Numbered from the stretch's first letter, positions 26,728 to 35,977 are shown. The stretch is 64,000 nucleotides of DNA from Nitrospira sp. (GCA_020697375.1 JAJFBJ010000001.1:141349-205348), one strand, 5' to 3'. Notes: generated by a model from the sequence alone, not told the origin. Numbers and translations are program-made.

Positions 26728-27552
26728 TCATGGAGAGGATTTTTTTATGAGCGGTGTATAAAACTCGCTGATGATCTTTTGTCCGTTATCGGACAGGACA
26801 AATTGCTCGAATGCCTCGACGAGCTGGTCGGGCTGCTTGTTCGAGAGGAGCAGGACCGGACGGCGAAGGGGGTAGCGTCCGTCTTTGACGGTGGGAGTTT
26901 CCGGTTCGACTTTATCGACCGGCAACAGGCGAACTGGTACCCCTGACGCAACGGCCTCCAACGCCTGGCCCAGGGAGACATAGGCCACCGCAGACAAGGG
27001 AGGGAGTGTCCCGGCGATCGTCTTAATGACCTTTTCATCCTTTGCGATGACTTTGGTGCCTTCTGGAATTTTGCCGGAGATGCCGAGTTGGTTCTCGAAG
27101 GCATCGCGACTGTTTTGATTGCGCGGACGATCAATTAAAAGAACTTTTGTGTCCGGACCGCCCAGGTCGGCCCACATTCTGAATTTCCCTGAAAAGAGCT
27201 CGCCGACTTCTTTGGTCGTGACTTCCTTCGTAAAGTTGGACCGATGCACCATGATCGTTATTCCGTCCCACGCAATATGAGAAGATTGCAAGGCCTCGTC
27301 ATCGGTGCCGGTCACGGCGATTTGCGCTTGCTGCGACTTCACCATGTCCACGGGTTTTGAATTGTCGTCCCAGAGGATATCGACGTAGGCGCGAGGGTTC
27401 GCCCTTTCGAACGCACGGGCCAGCGATTCCACCATCCTTTGTTCGGGGCCGTTGCCGGCAATGACCAGTGAGCCATTCACCTCGGCGGAAACGGGCATTC
27501 CCGTGAGACACAGTAGAACGGCACAGAGAAATACGCTGAGACGGGTATTCAT
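26728..27552 (-). CDS. PstS-like periplasmic substrate-binding protein
   Basis: A 274-residue exported protein with a signal peptide cut near PVSAEV. The fold is that of phosphate/tungstate-type periplasmic binding proteins: LVIAGNGPEQRMVESLARAF opens the domain, a central loop reads VTGTDDEALQSSH, and the hinge carries IDRPRNQNSRDAFENQLG. The end AFEQFVLSDNGQKIISEF is typical of PstS. No ABC permease or ATPase is beside it, so it may act as an orphan sensor or binding protein. The ligand cannot be told: the usual PstS phosphate-loop pattern (Ser-Gly-rich) is not clear. Confidence 0.8.
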   Translation of the reverse strand: MNTRLSVFLCAVLLCLTGMPVSAEVNGSLVIAGNGPEQRMVESLARAFERANPRAYVDILWDDNSKPVDMVKSQQAQIAVTGTDDEALQSSHIAWDGITIMVHRSNFTKEVTTKEVGELFSGKFRMWADLGGPDTKVLLIDRPRNQNSRDAFENQLGISGKIPEGTKVIAKDEKVIKTIAGTLPPLSAVAYVSLGQALEAVASGVPVRLLPVDKVEPETPTVKDGRYPLRRPVLLLSNKQPDQLVEAFEQFVLSDNGQKIISEFYTPLIKKSSP

Positions 27553-27626
27553 GCTGAACGATTCTCCCTATCGATCGCTGTCGCTGCTTTCATGCCATAG
27601 GAGCTGAAACGGTTCAATGTGCCGGC

Positions 27627-27944
27627 TCAGGAGCCGTTGTTTTCGGTCGGCGTAGAAGGCTCAGCGCCGGACATCATGTCCGAGGTAAGGTCCATTCTTT
27701 TGCCCATGGCGGGAGGAAGTTTCGAGAATCTGTCCATGCGCTCATTCAACATGCTATAGGCCTTCATTTCCTCGAACCCCGGTTTATGGGTACCTTTGAT
27801 CTTGGAGGCAAAAGCTGAAAACACCCTCGTGGCGCCTGTTTTATTACAGTGCGGGCAAGTAGTGTCTTCCGGGCGCGCATGGATGGACTGAGTTGCCTCG
27901 AACTTATGGGTGCATTGATCGCAGTGATATTCGTAGACCGGCAT
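27627..27944 (-). CDS. FmdB-family zinc ribbon protein
   Basis: A 105-residue protein whose first half is the FmdB zinc ribbon: MPVYEYHCDQC, then CPHC; Cys8, Cys11, Cys30 and Cys33 form the metal site. The second half is a flexible tail with GAEPSTPTENN. FmdB proteins are small putative regulators first noted in formamidase/amidase operons. The ATG at 27944 directly begins the motif. It is divergent from the 58-residue gene at 28102. Confidence 0.88.
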   Translation of the reverse strand: MPVYEYHCDQCTHKFEATQSIHARPEDTTCPHCNKTGATRVFSAFASKIKGTHKPGFEEMKAYSMLNERMDRFSKLPPAMGKRMDLTSDMMSGAEPSTPTENNGS

Positions 27945-28101
27945 AGCCGACTCCTTAGTGACATCCCTCGGCGAGCGCCGAAGGGAGAAGGCAAGGCAAA
28001 GCGATTTCGCTGCCGGAAACCCTTGACCCTGCGCGTTGCGTTGCACTATTGTACCGAATCTTTGTGCCGAAACGCGAGTCACAATTGGAGGACCGGTTCA
28101 A

Positions 28102-28278
28102 ATGTCCCTGTTAATTCGGAAGTACAAGAGTGCCAGTGGAATGATGCAGGAAGAACGTATCGACGATCCGGATCGGATAGAGCGCTACCTTCGCCTCTTC
28201 GACAAGGATGACGTCAAGAAGTTACAAACCGGCGTCAAAACGGTGATTGAGAAGGATGAGTGGCAGCTCCTGCCGTAG
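28102..28278 (+). CDS. Small conserved-looking protein (58 residues), unknown
   Basis: The frame starts at ATG 28102, with GGAGG 10 bases upstream. The protein is basic and acidic by turns (SLLIRKYKSASGMMQEERID, KDDVKKLQTGVKTVIEKDEW) with no membrane segment. A Leu/Lys-rich C-terminal helix suggests a small helical partner protein. No family is recognised. Confidence 0.6.
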   Translation: MSLLIRKYKSASGMMQEERIDDPDRIERYLRLFDKDDVKKLQTGVKTVIEKDEWQLLP

Positions 28279-28420
28279 GGCGACCTCCCGTTTCATTTCC
28301 GCACCCCAACGTTGAGCGTCGCCGCTGAGGCGCGAGTTACTCGCATGCATTGCCCTCCTGTCACCCTGCGTGGTAGGGTGGGCCGCGCCGGCAGCGGCGG
28401 ATAATTATGGCGGAGTAGTC

Positions 28421-28624
28421 ATGACCTATTGGCTTCATATTGCGCGGGCGATCGATCGGGTGACGCTTCACAAAGATCGTTGTTCCGAGGTTCCCTCCAG
28501 CGTTTCCAGCAGCGATTTCTGGGAGGGCGGGTGGTTCGACTACCCCGATAAGGAGCGTGCCTTGGCTGCCATGGAACAGGCCGGTACCAGCGACCAGCGC
28601 AAGTGCGCTCTCTGCAAACCATAA
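28421..28624 (+). CDS. Small unknown protein with a C-terminal CxxC
   Basis: A 67-residue frame from ATG 28421 with GGAG upstream. Landmarks are TYWLHIARAIDRVTLHKDRC, a Trp-rich DFWEGGWFDYPDKERA, and a terminal CALCKP. The Cys pair at the end could bind a metal or form a redox site. An earlier in-frame start would add a short hydrophobic stretch, so export cannot be excluded. No family is recognised. Confidence 0.5.
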   Translation: MTYWLHIARAIDRVTLHKDRCSEVPSSVSSSDFWEGGWFDYPDKERALAAMEQAGTSDQRKCALCKP

Positions 28625-28635
28625 CCCCGGGAATA

Positions 28636-28706
28636 ATGAATGCTGAACGTTGAATGATCAATGATGAAAGGGGAAATTTAAGGAACTTCCCCCTTTCTGC
28701 ATTCAG
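28636..28706. terminator. Hairpin between the small gene and the EamA transporter
   Basis: GAAAGGGGAA (about 28670) and TTCCCCCTTTC (about 28688-28698) form a GC-rich stem around a TTTAAGGAAC loop. Longer TGCTGAA and TTCAGCA arms (28640 and 28704) flank it. The flank also repeats TGAATGAT/AATGATGA. It fits a rho-independent terminator of the two small genes, although the T-tract is weak. Confidence 0.45.
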
Positions 28707-28734
28707 CAGTCATCCTTCATAATTTCTGCTTGCC

Positions 28735-29613
28735 ATGCCTCAATTCGCGCTGCTCCTTACGACGGTTGCGTGGGCGGCGACATTCCCGGCGACAAAAGCC
28801 GCGCTGGAGCAAATTCCTCCGCTTTCGTTTCTCTTCTTGCGGTTTCTCCTTGGAATGATGTTGGTTCTGGCATGGTTGCGTCTTGGTCGTCGGCGGTTGG
28901 CGCAGGATTCCGTTACCCTGCGCATCAGCCTGATCGCGACGGGATGGTTGTTTCTCGGCTATGTCCTGCAGACGGTGGGGCTTCGCTCGACGACGGCATC
29001 GAACTCGGCGTTCATCACGGTCTTGTACGTCGTGTTCGTGCCGCTGTATCTACGACGGTTGAGCGCGCGCACATGGATGGCCAATGGAATCGCGCTGGTC
29101 GGACTGTGGTTGCTTGTCAGACCGACCGCTTCGGCCAATGTCGGCGATCTGTTGACGTTGGGAAGCGCTGCGGCGTTTGCCGCTCATATCGCCTGCCTGG
29201 AGCGCTACACTCGCATGGTCGATTCGTCGTCTCTGTTCGCATGGCAGTTAATATTCATGACGCTCGCCATGCTGGGGACGATGTGGTGGGAGCCTCCCAC
29301 GCTGTCGGCGTTTGAACCAACCCCTGTATTGCTGGTTGCACTGGCTGTCACGGGAATCCTGGCGACCGGCGCCTTTGCCGTTCAAATGTGGGCGCAGCGT
29401 CTCTTGCCTGCTCAACAAGTCGCATTATTGTTTGCCGCGGAGCCGGCCATCGCGGCATGGCTCGCATGGTATTTCCTGGGGGAAGTCCTGGATGCGCAGG
29501 GCTGGTTCGGCAGTGCCATGATTCTGTGCAGCGTTCTGCTCGGGTCGTGGGCCATAGGGAAATCATCGCCGTCACATCCGGAGCCGGCGGTCGTGCAATC
29601 GGAAGGAGGATGA
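28735..29613 (+). CDS. DMT-superfamily (EamA) transporter
   Basis: A 292-residue inner-membrane protein with ten transmembrane helices in two tandem EamA halves. The first half opens with TTVAWAATFPATKAALEQIP and contains the LRFLLGMMLVL helix. The second ends with QQVALLFAAEPAIAAWLAW and a short basic tail. These are typical of the RhaT/EamA exporters of amino acids and metabolites; the substrate is unknown. The stop is followed one base later by the GTG of the next gene, which shares its ribosome site. Confidence 0.88.
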   Translation: MPQFALLLTTVAWAATFPATKAALEQIPPLSFLFLRFLLGMMLVLAWLRLGRRRLAQDSVTLRISLIATGWLFLGYVLQTVGLRSTTASNSAFITVLYVVFVPLYLRRLSARTWMANGIALVGLWLLVRPTASANVGDLLTLGSAAAFAAHIACLERYTRMVDSSSLFAWQLIFMTLAMLGTMWWEPPTLSAFEPTPVLLVALAVTGILATGAFAVQMWAQRLLPAQQVALLFAAEPAIAAWLAWYFLGEVLDAQGWFGSAMILCSVLLGSWAIGKSSPSHPEPAVVQSEGG

Positions 29614-29614
29614 A

Positions 29615-30085
29615 GTGGCTCAGAAGTTTGGAAACGGCCGGTGGGTGCAGGAAGGGTTCCTGGATAACCGGCAGGACGGCACGGTCATCGGGCGGATGAC
29701 ATTCGCCGGGCTGGGTCCCATCGATTTTTATCTGACTGGTAATTGCCGCGGCGAAATTTTCGGTCAGATGATCCGGTTCAAGAACAGCCGATTTGCCGAT
29801 GAAGACCTTGCCGGTCATGTGCTCGGTGATGTGGAAATTCCTCAGATCGGCGATGTGAGCCTCATTTCATTCGACCCGCATCCGCACCTGGTGCCGCATC
29901 CATATATCGAGTGGTTTTCGATGAAAGAAAATCACTACCGTATTGAACTGGCGCCGGAGGATGCGTGGATTGTGACTGCGCAGGAGCTGGTGGAGATCGA
30001 CCCTATCAGCCGCGAAATCCGGGAGCGATTGGCGTCCTGTTACAGCCGTAGGCCAGCGTCGACGGATGAATCGGAGCGGGTGTAG
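29615..30085 (+). CDS. Unrecognised 156-residue protein
   Basis: It starts with GTG at 29615, behind GGAGGA, one base after the EamA transporter stop, so the two are translationally coupled. The protein is beta-rich with GRMTFAGLGPIDFYLTGNCR and an SFDPHPHLVPHPYIEWF segment, plus an acidic C-terminus. There is no signal peptide or membrane helix. The histidine/proline cluster could bind a metal. I do not recognise the family. Confidence 0.65.
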   Translation: MAQKFGNGRWVQEGFLDNRQDGTVIGRMTFAGLGPIDFYLTGNCRGEIFGQMIRFKNSRFADEDLAGHVLGDVEIPQIGDVSLISFDPHPHLVPHPYIEWFSMKENHYRIELAPEDAWIVTAQELVEIDPISREIRERLASCYSRRPASTDESERV

Positions 30086-30124
30086 GTCGGATGAAGAGGA
30101 GGGTGCCCGGCACCCCCTTCGTCC

Positions 30125-31129
30125 TCAAGCTGCGAGTTTGTTTTTACCTTCCCGTACGTGCGCGGGTACTTCTCGAATATCCCAGATCAGCCCCGCCGCT
30201 TGCATCGCCCTCAACATATAGTAGGTAATGTCGATTTCCCACCAGTAGAAGCCTTGGCGGGTCGAGGCCGCATAGTAGTGGTGATTGTTGTGCCACCCTT
30301 CGCCTAAAGTAATCATGGCGAGGAAGAAATTATTCTTGCTGTCGTCCCCGGTCTTGTAGCGCTGAGATCCGTACACGTGCGAGAGCGAATTGATCGTGCA
30401 GGTGCCGTGGAGCAAGGCAACTGTGGAGACGAAGAATCCCCAAATCAGCATTTGGGGGCCGTTGGTGCCGAGGCTCGGCGCATAGGCCTCCAGCAACTTT
30501 CCAAGGCCGAACATACCGAATCCGGAAAGGATGGGGACAAGCGTATCGAACCGATCAAGGAAGACCAGTTCCGGAAACTTGGCGAAATCGCCGATGCTCT
30601 TCAACCGCGGCGGGAAGAATTTCTTGGAGGAGATCCAGCCGATGTGGGCCCACAGGAACCCGCCTTGTCGCACCGAGTGGGTGTCTTCCGGCTTGTCGGA
30701 GTAGACATGGTGGTGGCGATGGTGCCCGCCCCACCAGAGTGGGCCGCGCTGCGCACAGGAAGACCCGAGCAAGGCAAAGGCAAACTGACAGGCTCGCGAG
30801 GTCTTGAAGGTGCGATGTGAGAAATAGCGGTGGTACCAGCCTGTGATGGCGAACATGCGCACGAAATAGAAGGCGAAGGCGACACCAACGGCCGTCCAAC
30901 TCCAGCCGACGATGAACACACCGAGACACATCAAGTGTACGATGATGAGGGGAATGGCCCGCAGCCAGTCCACAGTTGCCGGAGCATCAGTTCGCATCTT
31001 TTCGAGGCCGGCCCAGGAATCAAACCAGCGCAAGATGGTGAGCCAGGGCGCATCGCCCTTGGGTTGTTCATTGGCTTTGGAAGGCTCACCACTCTCAGGT
31101 AAGGTGAGCGGATGCAGGTCACTACTCAT
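30125..31129 (-). CDS. Acyl-CoA/acyl-lipid fatty acid desaturase
   Basis: A 334-residue membrane di-iron desaturase. The three histidine boxes are HRYFSH near residue 101, HRHHH near 137 and HNNHH near 276, the standard eight-His set that binds two irons. Hydrophobic segments flank them, as in delta-9 desaturases of the stearoyl-CoA type. It inserts a double bond into membrane fatty acids with O2 and an electron donor. The 45-residue N-terminus is hydrophilic. No donor ferredoxin is adjacent. It is divergent from hemE, with a repeat element between them. Confidence 0.92.
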   Translation of the reverse strand: MSSDLHPLTLPESGEPSKANEQPKGDAPWLTILRWFDSWAGLEKMRTDAPATVDWLRAIPLIIVHLMCLGVFIVGWSWTAVGVAFAFYFVRMFAITGWYHRYFSHRTFKTSRACQFAFALLGSSCAQRGPLWWGGHHRHHHVYSDKPEDTHSVRQGGFLWAHIGWISSKKFFPPRLKSIGDFAKFPELVFLDRFDTLVPILSGFGMFGLGKLLEAYAPSLGTNGPQMLIWGFFVSTVALLHGTCTINSLSHVYGSQRYKTGDDSKNNFFLAMITLGEGWHNNHHYYAASTRQGFYWWEIDITYYMLRAMQAAGLIWDIREVPAHVREGKNKLAA

Positions 31130-31433
31130 GCCACCTCCACATTTGTGAATCTGCGAATCAATGATGCATTAACGAGGGGTCGCGCCGTGGTCTCACCGAC
31201 GTGATTGAGTCATCGCGGCGCTTGTGTATTGATACGGTGAGGCAGGCCGCTGAATGCTTCGGGTTGCGTCGTCCACTGAGCAAGATCAGTCAAGCTTGAC
31301 GACACGTAGGACTATTATACACATATTCATCGGGGAATGTCGTGAGATTTTTTGTAGAGTGCCGCGGCGGCCGTTCTAACCGAACGACATAGAGAGATGG
31401 GAAGGTGTCAGGGCGCTCATACGTGCAGGTCTA
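31130..31433. other. Intergenic region between desaturase and repeat copy B
   Basis: No gene seen. Near 31141-31165 there are short direct repeats (GTGAATC, GCGAATCAATGATG) like those upstream of tenA and near 28640. Around 31305-31340 the DNA is AT-rich and may hold the desaturase promoter. Confidence 0.4.
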
Positions 31434-31735
31434 CCAGTATGCGGAAAAAGTCCGCCAGCGGCGTTCTCGCATCGCTCAGAGCCTCACCGTACGGCCATGG
31501 GAAAAGAGCCTGTCTCGGCAGGCTCGGGGTAGGGTGGGTAAGAATATCTACGATTTGCCCATTCGCTCGCTACGGCCTTGCCTGGGACAAGGCGCGTCTT
31601 GGCGCGCCGAGGGTTGGGCGGGTAAGAAGGTTGCCTTTTTGCGCATCCTGCGGGCTGTTCTGACGCCGATATGGCGCGTCAGCTGATCGCGGCATATTGC
31701 GCAGCAACCGAGTTTTTCCGCAGCCTGCTAGTCTG
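31434..31735. repeat. Intergenic repeat element, copy B
   Basis: The left end is TATGCGGAAAAAGTCCGCC followed by GGCGTTCTCGCATCGCTCAG. The right end is GAGTTTTTCCGCAGCCTGC, an inverted copy of the left end. The middle contains AGCCTGTCTCGGCAGGCTCG, also present in copy A (TGTCTCGGCAGGCTCGGGGT). It lies between the divergent desaturase and hemE genes. Confidence 0.7.
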
Positions 31736-31798
31736 CGATCGAAACACAGCGTGATCATTTGACTCCGTTCCGACCGGCCCTCTAAAATGCGCAGCTCC

Positions 31799-32824
31799 AT
31801 GAACGATCGATTTCTCAAAGCGTGCCGGCGCGAACCGGTTGATTGTACGCCGGTCTGGTTCATGCGCCAGGCTGGCAGGTACATGGCCGAGTATCGCCGG
31901 TTGCGCGATAAACATTCGATTCTTGAGCTATGTAAAACGCCCGAACTGGCGGCACAGGTCACGCTGCAGCCTATCGACCGGTTTGCACTTGATGCCGCCA
32001 TCATTTTTGCCGATATTCTCCTTCCTCTTGAACCGATGGGGCTCTCCCTTGAATTTGCCGAAGGCGAGGGGCCGGTCATCCACAATCCCGTGCGGGATCG
32101 GGATGCGGTGGAGCGGCTCAAGATGCTTGATGGCAGCGAACTCCAATACGTGATGGATGCGATCAGTCTGACACGCACCATGCTTGCCGGTCGTGTGCCG
32201 TTGATCGGATTTGCCGGAGCGCCGTTTACGCTGGCGAGTTATGCCATTGAAGGTGGAAGCTCTCGAAACTATGTGCACACGAAACAAATGATGTACCGAG
32301 AGCCGGAGGTCTGGCATCGGCTGATGGATAAGTTTGCGCGTGTCATTACCGGCTATCTTCGCCGGCAAATCAAAGCCGGCGCGCAGGCCGTGCAGCTCTT
32401 CGACAGTTGGGTCGGGTGTCTTTCCGCCGGAGACTATGCCGAATATGTCATGCCGCACGTGCAGCTTATTTTTGAGGGCTTGAAGCACGAAGGCGTTCCA
32501 CTCATTCATTTCGGTACGGGTACGACAGCGATTCTGAAATCGATGCGCGAGGCGGGCGGCGATGTGATCGGAATCGATTGGCGTATCCACCTTGACGATG
32601 GCTGGGCCTTGGTGGGATATGATCGTGCCCTGCAGGGAAATCTCGATCCGGTCACCCTGTTCGGTCCTGTTCATGAAATCGAGCGGAGGGTGGCGGATAT
32701 TCTTAGACGCGCAGCGGGACGCCCCGGCCATATCTTCAACTTGGGACATGGAATTCTCCCCAATACCCCCGTGGAGCATGTGGCCGCTGCGATCGATCTG
32801 GTGCATAAGCTAAGTACAAAGTGA
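31799..32824 (+). CDS. hemE: Uroporphyrinogen decarboxylase
   Basis: A 341-residue enzyme converting uroporphyrinogen III to coproporphyrinogen III. The N-terminal signature PVWFMRQAGRYMAEYR is complete, the second conserved block is GFAGAPFTLASYAIEGG, and the C-terminal NLGHGILPNTPVEHV is standard. The start at 31799 (Met-Asn-Asp-Arg-Phe) matches the usual family start; an ATG at 31787 would add four residues. The haem genes hemH and hemY follow, so this is a haem biosynthesis block. Confidence 0.95.
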   Translation: MNDRFLKACRREPVDCTPVWFMRQAGRYMAEYRRLRDKHSILELCKTPELAAQVTLQPIDRFALDAAIIFADILLPLEPMGLSLEFAEGEGPVIHNPVRDRDAVERLKMLDGSELQYVMDAISLTRTMLAGRVPLIGFAGAPFTLASYAIEGGSSRNYVHTKQMMYREPEVWHRLMDKFARVITGYLRRQIKAGAQAVQLFDSWVGCLSAGDYAEYVMPHVQLIFEGLKHEGVPLIHFGTGTTAILKSMREAGGDVIGIDWRIHLDDGWALVGYDRALQGNLDPVTLFGPVHEIERRVADILRRAAGRPGHIFNLGHGILPNTPVEHVAAAIDLVHKLSTK

Positions 32825-32912
32825 AAAGGCAAAGGGCAACAGTGAGCGAAGGAACTCACAATAACTCTTAATTTTTGTCTTTTACCCGTTTCCTTTTGAC
32901 CGGGAGTTCTCA

Positions 32913-33857
32913 ATGTCTGCGCTACAACGACCCATTGCCGTGCTGTTGATGGCCATGGGTGGGCCCGACCGTCTGGACAATGTGGAGGCCTATCTCAAGG
33001 ATGTTCGTGGCGCGCGACCGACAGCGCCCGAACTGGTAGAGGAAATCCGTGAACGTTATCGTCTCACCGGCGGGAAATCTCCCGTGCTCGGCATCACCCG
33101 TGAGGTGGCCAACGCATTGGAGCAGAGACTGAACGACTCTGTTGAAGAGCGCTATCGCTGCTACGTCGGGTTGCGGCACTGGCATCCGTTTATTCAAGAA
33201 ACCTACGCCGAACTACTCGCGGACTCTCCGGAGCGGGTCATCGGCCTCTGCATGGCGCCGCAATATTCCTCGCTCAGCATTGGCGCCTACATGAAAAAAG
33301 TCGAAGAGGCCCGAGCCCAGCTGGCGAGCGAAATCCCGATCAGTTTCGTGAAGAGCTGGCACCGCCATCCGCTGCTGATCGCAGGCATTGTCGATAATAT
33401 TTTCCAGACCTTGCAAAAATTTCCCGCGGAGGCACGCCCCCACGTGCCGGTGCTCTTTACGGCTCACAGTCTGCCGGAGCGAGTCGTGGCCATGAAGGAT
33501 CCCTACCCGGAGGAAGTCCGAGGGACCGTCGAGGCGGTCTGCGAGAGGCTCGATACCCGCCCGACCCGGTTTGCCTACCAAAGCCAAGGGCGATCCGGCG
33601 AAACCTGGTTGGGGCCGTCCGTGGAAGGCCTGGTGGCAGAGCTGGCCGGTGAGGGACATCAATATGTGCTGGTGGCGCCGATCGGCTTCATTAGCGACCA
33701 TGTGGAGACCTTGTACGATATCGATATTGAGTTGAAGCAGCTGGCCCATTCGAAAGGCATGCAGCTGGAACGAATTCCCATGTTGAACGCCTCGGCTCCG
33801 CTGATCGACATCGTGACGTCGGTGGTCGAAGCGCACGAGTCCTCGCTGGTTCACTAG
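32913..33857 (+). CDS. hemH: Ferrochelatase (or coproporphyrin ferrochelatase)
   Basis: A 314-residue chelatase inserting Fe(II) into porphyrin. The catalytic His is in FTAHSLPERV, and the second family block is VLVAPIGFISDHVETLYDID with a conserved acidic residue. ATG 32913 follows GGGAG by 7 bases. It lies between hemE and hemY. Because the HemY here is water-soluble in type, the pathway could run through coproporphyrin (with HemQ) or protoporphyrin; the sequence alone does not decide. Confidence 0.93.
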   Translation: MSALQRPIAVLLMAMGGPDRLDNVEAYLKDVRGARPTAPELVEEIRERYRLTGGKSPVLGITREVANALEQRLNDSVEERYRCYVGLRHWHPFIQETYAELLADSPERVIGLCMAPQYSSLSIGAYMKKVEEARAQLASEIPISFVKSWHRHPLLIAGIVDNIFQTLQKFPAEARPHVPVLFTAHSLPERVVAMKDPYPEEVRGTVEAVCERLDTRPTRFAYQSQGRSGETWLGPSVEGLVAELAGEGHQYVLVAPIGFISDHVETLYDIDIELKQLAHSKGMQLERIPMLNASAPLIDIVTSVVEAHESSLVH

Positions 33858-33988
33858 GAGGATGTTAAAAACGGCCTGCAGCTTTGTTCTCGCGTCGCTC
33901 CGAGGCTCGATGTACCCAACCACGTACGACTCACCTCGTCGCTTGGTGCGGCCGCGCTCCAGGGCCTTTTTGAACATCCTGCGGGAAC
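33858..33988. repeat. Intergenic repeat element, copy C
   Basis: The left end is AGGATGTTAAAAACGGCC and the right end is GGGCCTTTTTGAACATCCTGC, near-perfect inverted copies. Inside is TTGTTCTCGCGTCGCTCCGAGGC, the family's central tract. It separates hemH and hemY, both on the plus strand, and may end or start transcription there. Confidence 0.75.
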
Positions 33989-34067
33989 CATTCATCGATT
34001 GTCCTGACGCTCGAATCGTTCAGATATCGTCGCAGCATTATTCCACCCCCTAGTAGCGGCACAACCT

Positions 34068-35513
34068 GTGGCGCGCATTTCAAGGTCAGTCATCGTGGTG
34101 GGCGGAGGCATTGCGGGCCTTTCCACGGCCTTTGCCCTGCTGGAGCAGGCCGCGGCAACCGGGCTCGCGCTTACTTGCACGATTCTTGACGCGGCGCCGG
34201 TTTGGGGCGGTAAGATCCTCACCCATCGTGTTGGCCGGCTGGTCATGGAGGCAGGTCCGGACTCGTTCCTATCGCAGAAACCCTGGGGCATGGAATTGTG
34301 CCGGCGCCTGGGACTGGCCGATCAGCTCATCAACACCAATCCGGTCGAAAAAAAGGCGAGCGTTTTGTTCGGGAGGCAGTTGCATGAGTTGCCCGAAGGT
34401 CTGGTAACGTTTACCCCGACTCAGTTAGGCCCGTTTCTTCGCAGCGGTTTGCTCTCATGGGTGGATCTGGCCCGTATGGGATGCGATGTATGGATTCCGC
34501 CGCGCCGGTCGACCGATGATGAATCTCTCGCCGCCTTTTTCCGCCGGAGATTCGGACGGCATGCCTGCGAGCGGGTCATGGAGCCGCTGATGGCGGGCAT
34601 CTATGCAGGTGATGCTGAACAGATGAGCCTTCGCGCGACCTTCCCGCGCTTCTATGAATTGGAGCAGAAACATGGAAGCGTCATTCGAGGCATGATGGCC
34701 GCCCGCCGTTCGCGAGCTGGAAGTTCCGATGGGCCTGCCCCGCGCACCATGTTCGTGACCCTTCGGAACGGCCTAGGCGATTTGGTGACGGTCCTGACGA
34801 GCCGCATTCAGAAGAGCGGTGGAATCTTGAAGACAGGCGTCCAAGCTGATGCGGTACGGGTTCGATCACATCAAGCCGGCCGTTGGATGTACGATGTCAT
34901 CTGCTCCGACGGTACGGCCCTGTCGGCGGAAGCGCTGGTATTGGCGACACCGGCCTATGTGGCGGCCGAATTGGTTCGGCCCTTGACTCCCCTGGCGGCC
35001 GGATTGATGGAGATGATTCCCTATGCATCGACCGCGACCATCTCCCTTGTCTATCCGGCCGACGCCGTGGGCAACCGATTGCAAGGGTTCGGGTTCGTCG
35101 TCCCGCGAATCGAGGGACGAGACTTGATCGCCGCGACCTGGACGTCGCTCAAGTGGCCTCATCGCGCGCCTCCGCAGGAGGTATCCGTGCGCTGCTATCT
35201 CGGCGGGGTAGGGCGAGAGGCGATTTTGCAGCGCGATGATAAGGCGTTGGTTCGCTGTGTGCGGGATGAACTGGCCTCCATCGTCGGTCTGCGGGCGACG
35301 CCAAGCTATGTGGAAGTGAATCGATGGCATCGGGCGATGCCGCAATATACCATCGGGCATCTCGACCGGCTTGCGCAGATGGAAACCGCGCTTTCCCGAT
35401 TCGGAGGCCTCGCGGTCACCGGCGCGGCCTATCGCGGCGTGGGCATTCCAGATTGTATCCGAGACGGAACGGAGACGGCCGCACAGACGCTTCGTTACCT
35501 GCAACAGCCGTGA
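34068..35513 (+). CDS. hemY: Protoporphyrinogen/coproporphyrinogen oxidase (HemY/HemG-type flavoprotein)
   Basis: A 481-residue FAD protein. The dinucleotide-binding motif is VVGGGIAGLSTAFAL near the N-terminus, followed by GKILTHRVGRLVMEAGPDSF, a family block. The C-terminal FAD block is GLAVTGAAYRGVGIPDCI. It oxidises the porphyrinogen before iron insertion. The start is a GTG at 34068 with no clear ribosome site; nothing better lies upstream, where repeat copy C ends. It is part of the hemE-hemH-hemY block. Confidence 0.92.
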   Translation: MARISRSVIVVGGGIAGLSTAFALLEQAAATGLALTCTILDAAPVWGGKILTHRVGRLVMEAGPDSFLSQKPWGMELCRRLGLADQLINTNPVEKKASVLFGRQLHELPEGLVTFTPTQLGPFLRSGLLSWVDLARMGCDVWIPPRRSTDDESLAAFFRRRFGRHACERVMEPLMAGIYAGDAEQMSLRATFPRFYELEQKHGSVIRGMMAARRSRAGSSDGPAPRTMFVTLRNGLGDLVTVLTSRIQKSGGILKTGVQADAVRVRSHQAGRWMYDVICSDGTALSAEALVLATPAYVAAELVRPLTPLAAGLMEMIPYASTATISLVYPADAVGNRLQGFGFVVPRIEGRDLIAATWTSLKWPHRAPPQEVSVRCYLGGVGREAILQRDDKALVRCVRDELASIVGLRATPSYVEVNRWHRAMPQYTIGHLDRLAQMETALSRFGGLAVTGAAYRGVGIPDCIRDGTETAAQTLRYLQQP

Positions 35514-35560
35514 TGTAACGGCTGGAACGATGATTGAAGAGGGAGAGAAGGAACCCATCC

Positions 35561-35977
35561 ATGTTGAACGATCAATTAGTGATTTCCAATGTCACCGGCC
35601 CCTTTCGCGAGCCACGCGAGCCGGTATTGTCCTATGACTATTCCATTCAGCGGGCGACCTGGGCAGCGACCCATGCTGTTCGGGTGAAGATCGCGCAGGC
35701 GGAGGAATTGGACTACATGAAAGTGAAGTTGCTCGGAATCGCGACGGGCAGCCCGGGACAGCAGATGATGCTGAACAAGTTTCTCTCTCGCAGAATCGCC
35801 GACCAGAAGCTGCGGATTGCCGAAGCGGAAGGCCTGTTGAAGGAGCGAGGCGATGTCTTGTTACCGCCCTTCACGGGGCACTGGGCGCAATACTTTTCAC
35901 AATTGGAGTCGTGGGTTGAAGCGGAGCAGGATGCCCTGCGTACCGAGATCACGAAAACCATCGGCATTTCGCGCTAA
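35561..35977 (+). CDS. Unrecognised helical protein (138 residues)
   Basis: ATG 35561 follows a purine-rich AGAAGGA ribosome site. The protein is soluble and mostly helical, with ATHAVRVKIAQAEELDYMKV and FLSRRIADQKLRIAEAEGLL as heptad-like segments, and an aromatic patch at FTGHWAQYFSQLESW. No family is recognised. It lies 48 bp after hemY and could be in the same transcript. Confidence 0.6.
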   Translation: MLNDQLVISNVTGPFREPREPVLSYDYSIQRATWAATHAVRVKIAQAEELDYMKVKLLGIATGSPGQQMMLNKFLSRRIADQKLRIAEAEGLLKERGDVLLPPFTGHWAQYFSQLESWVEAEQDALRTEITKTIGISR

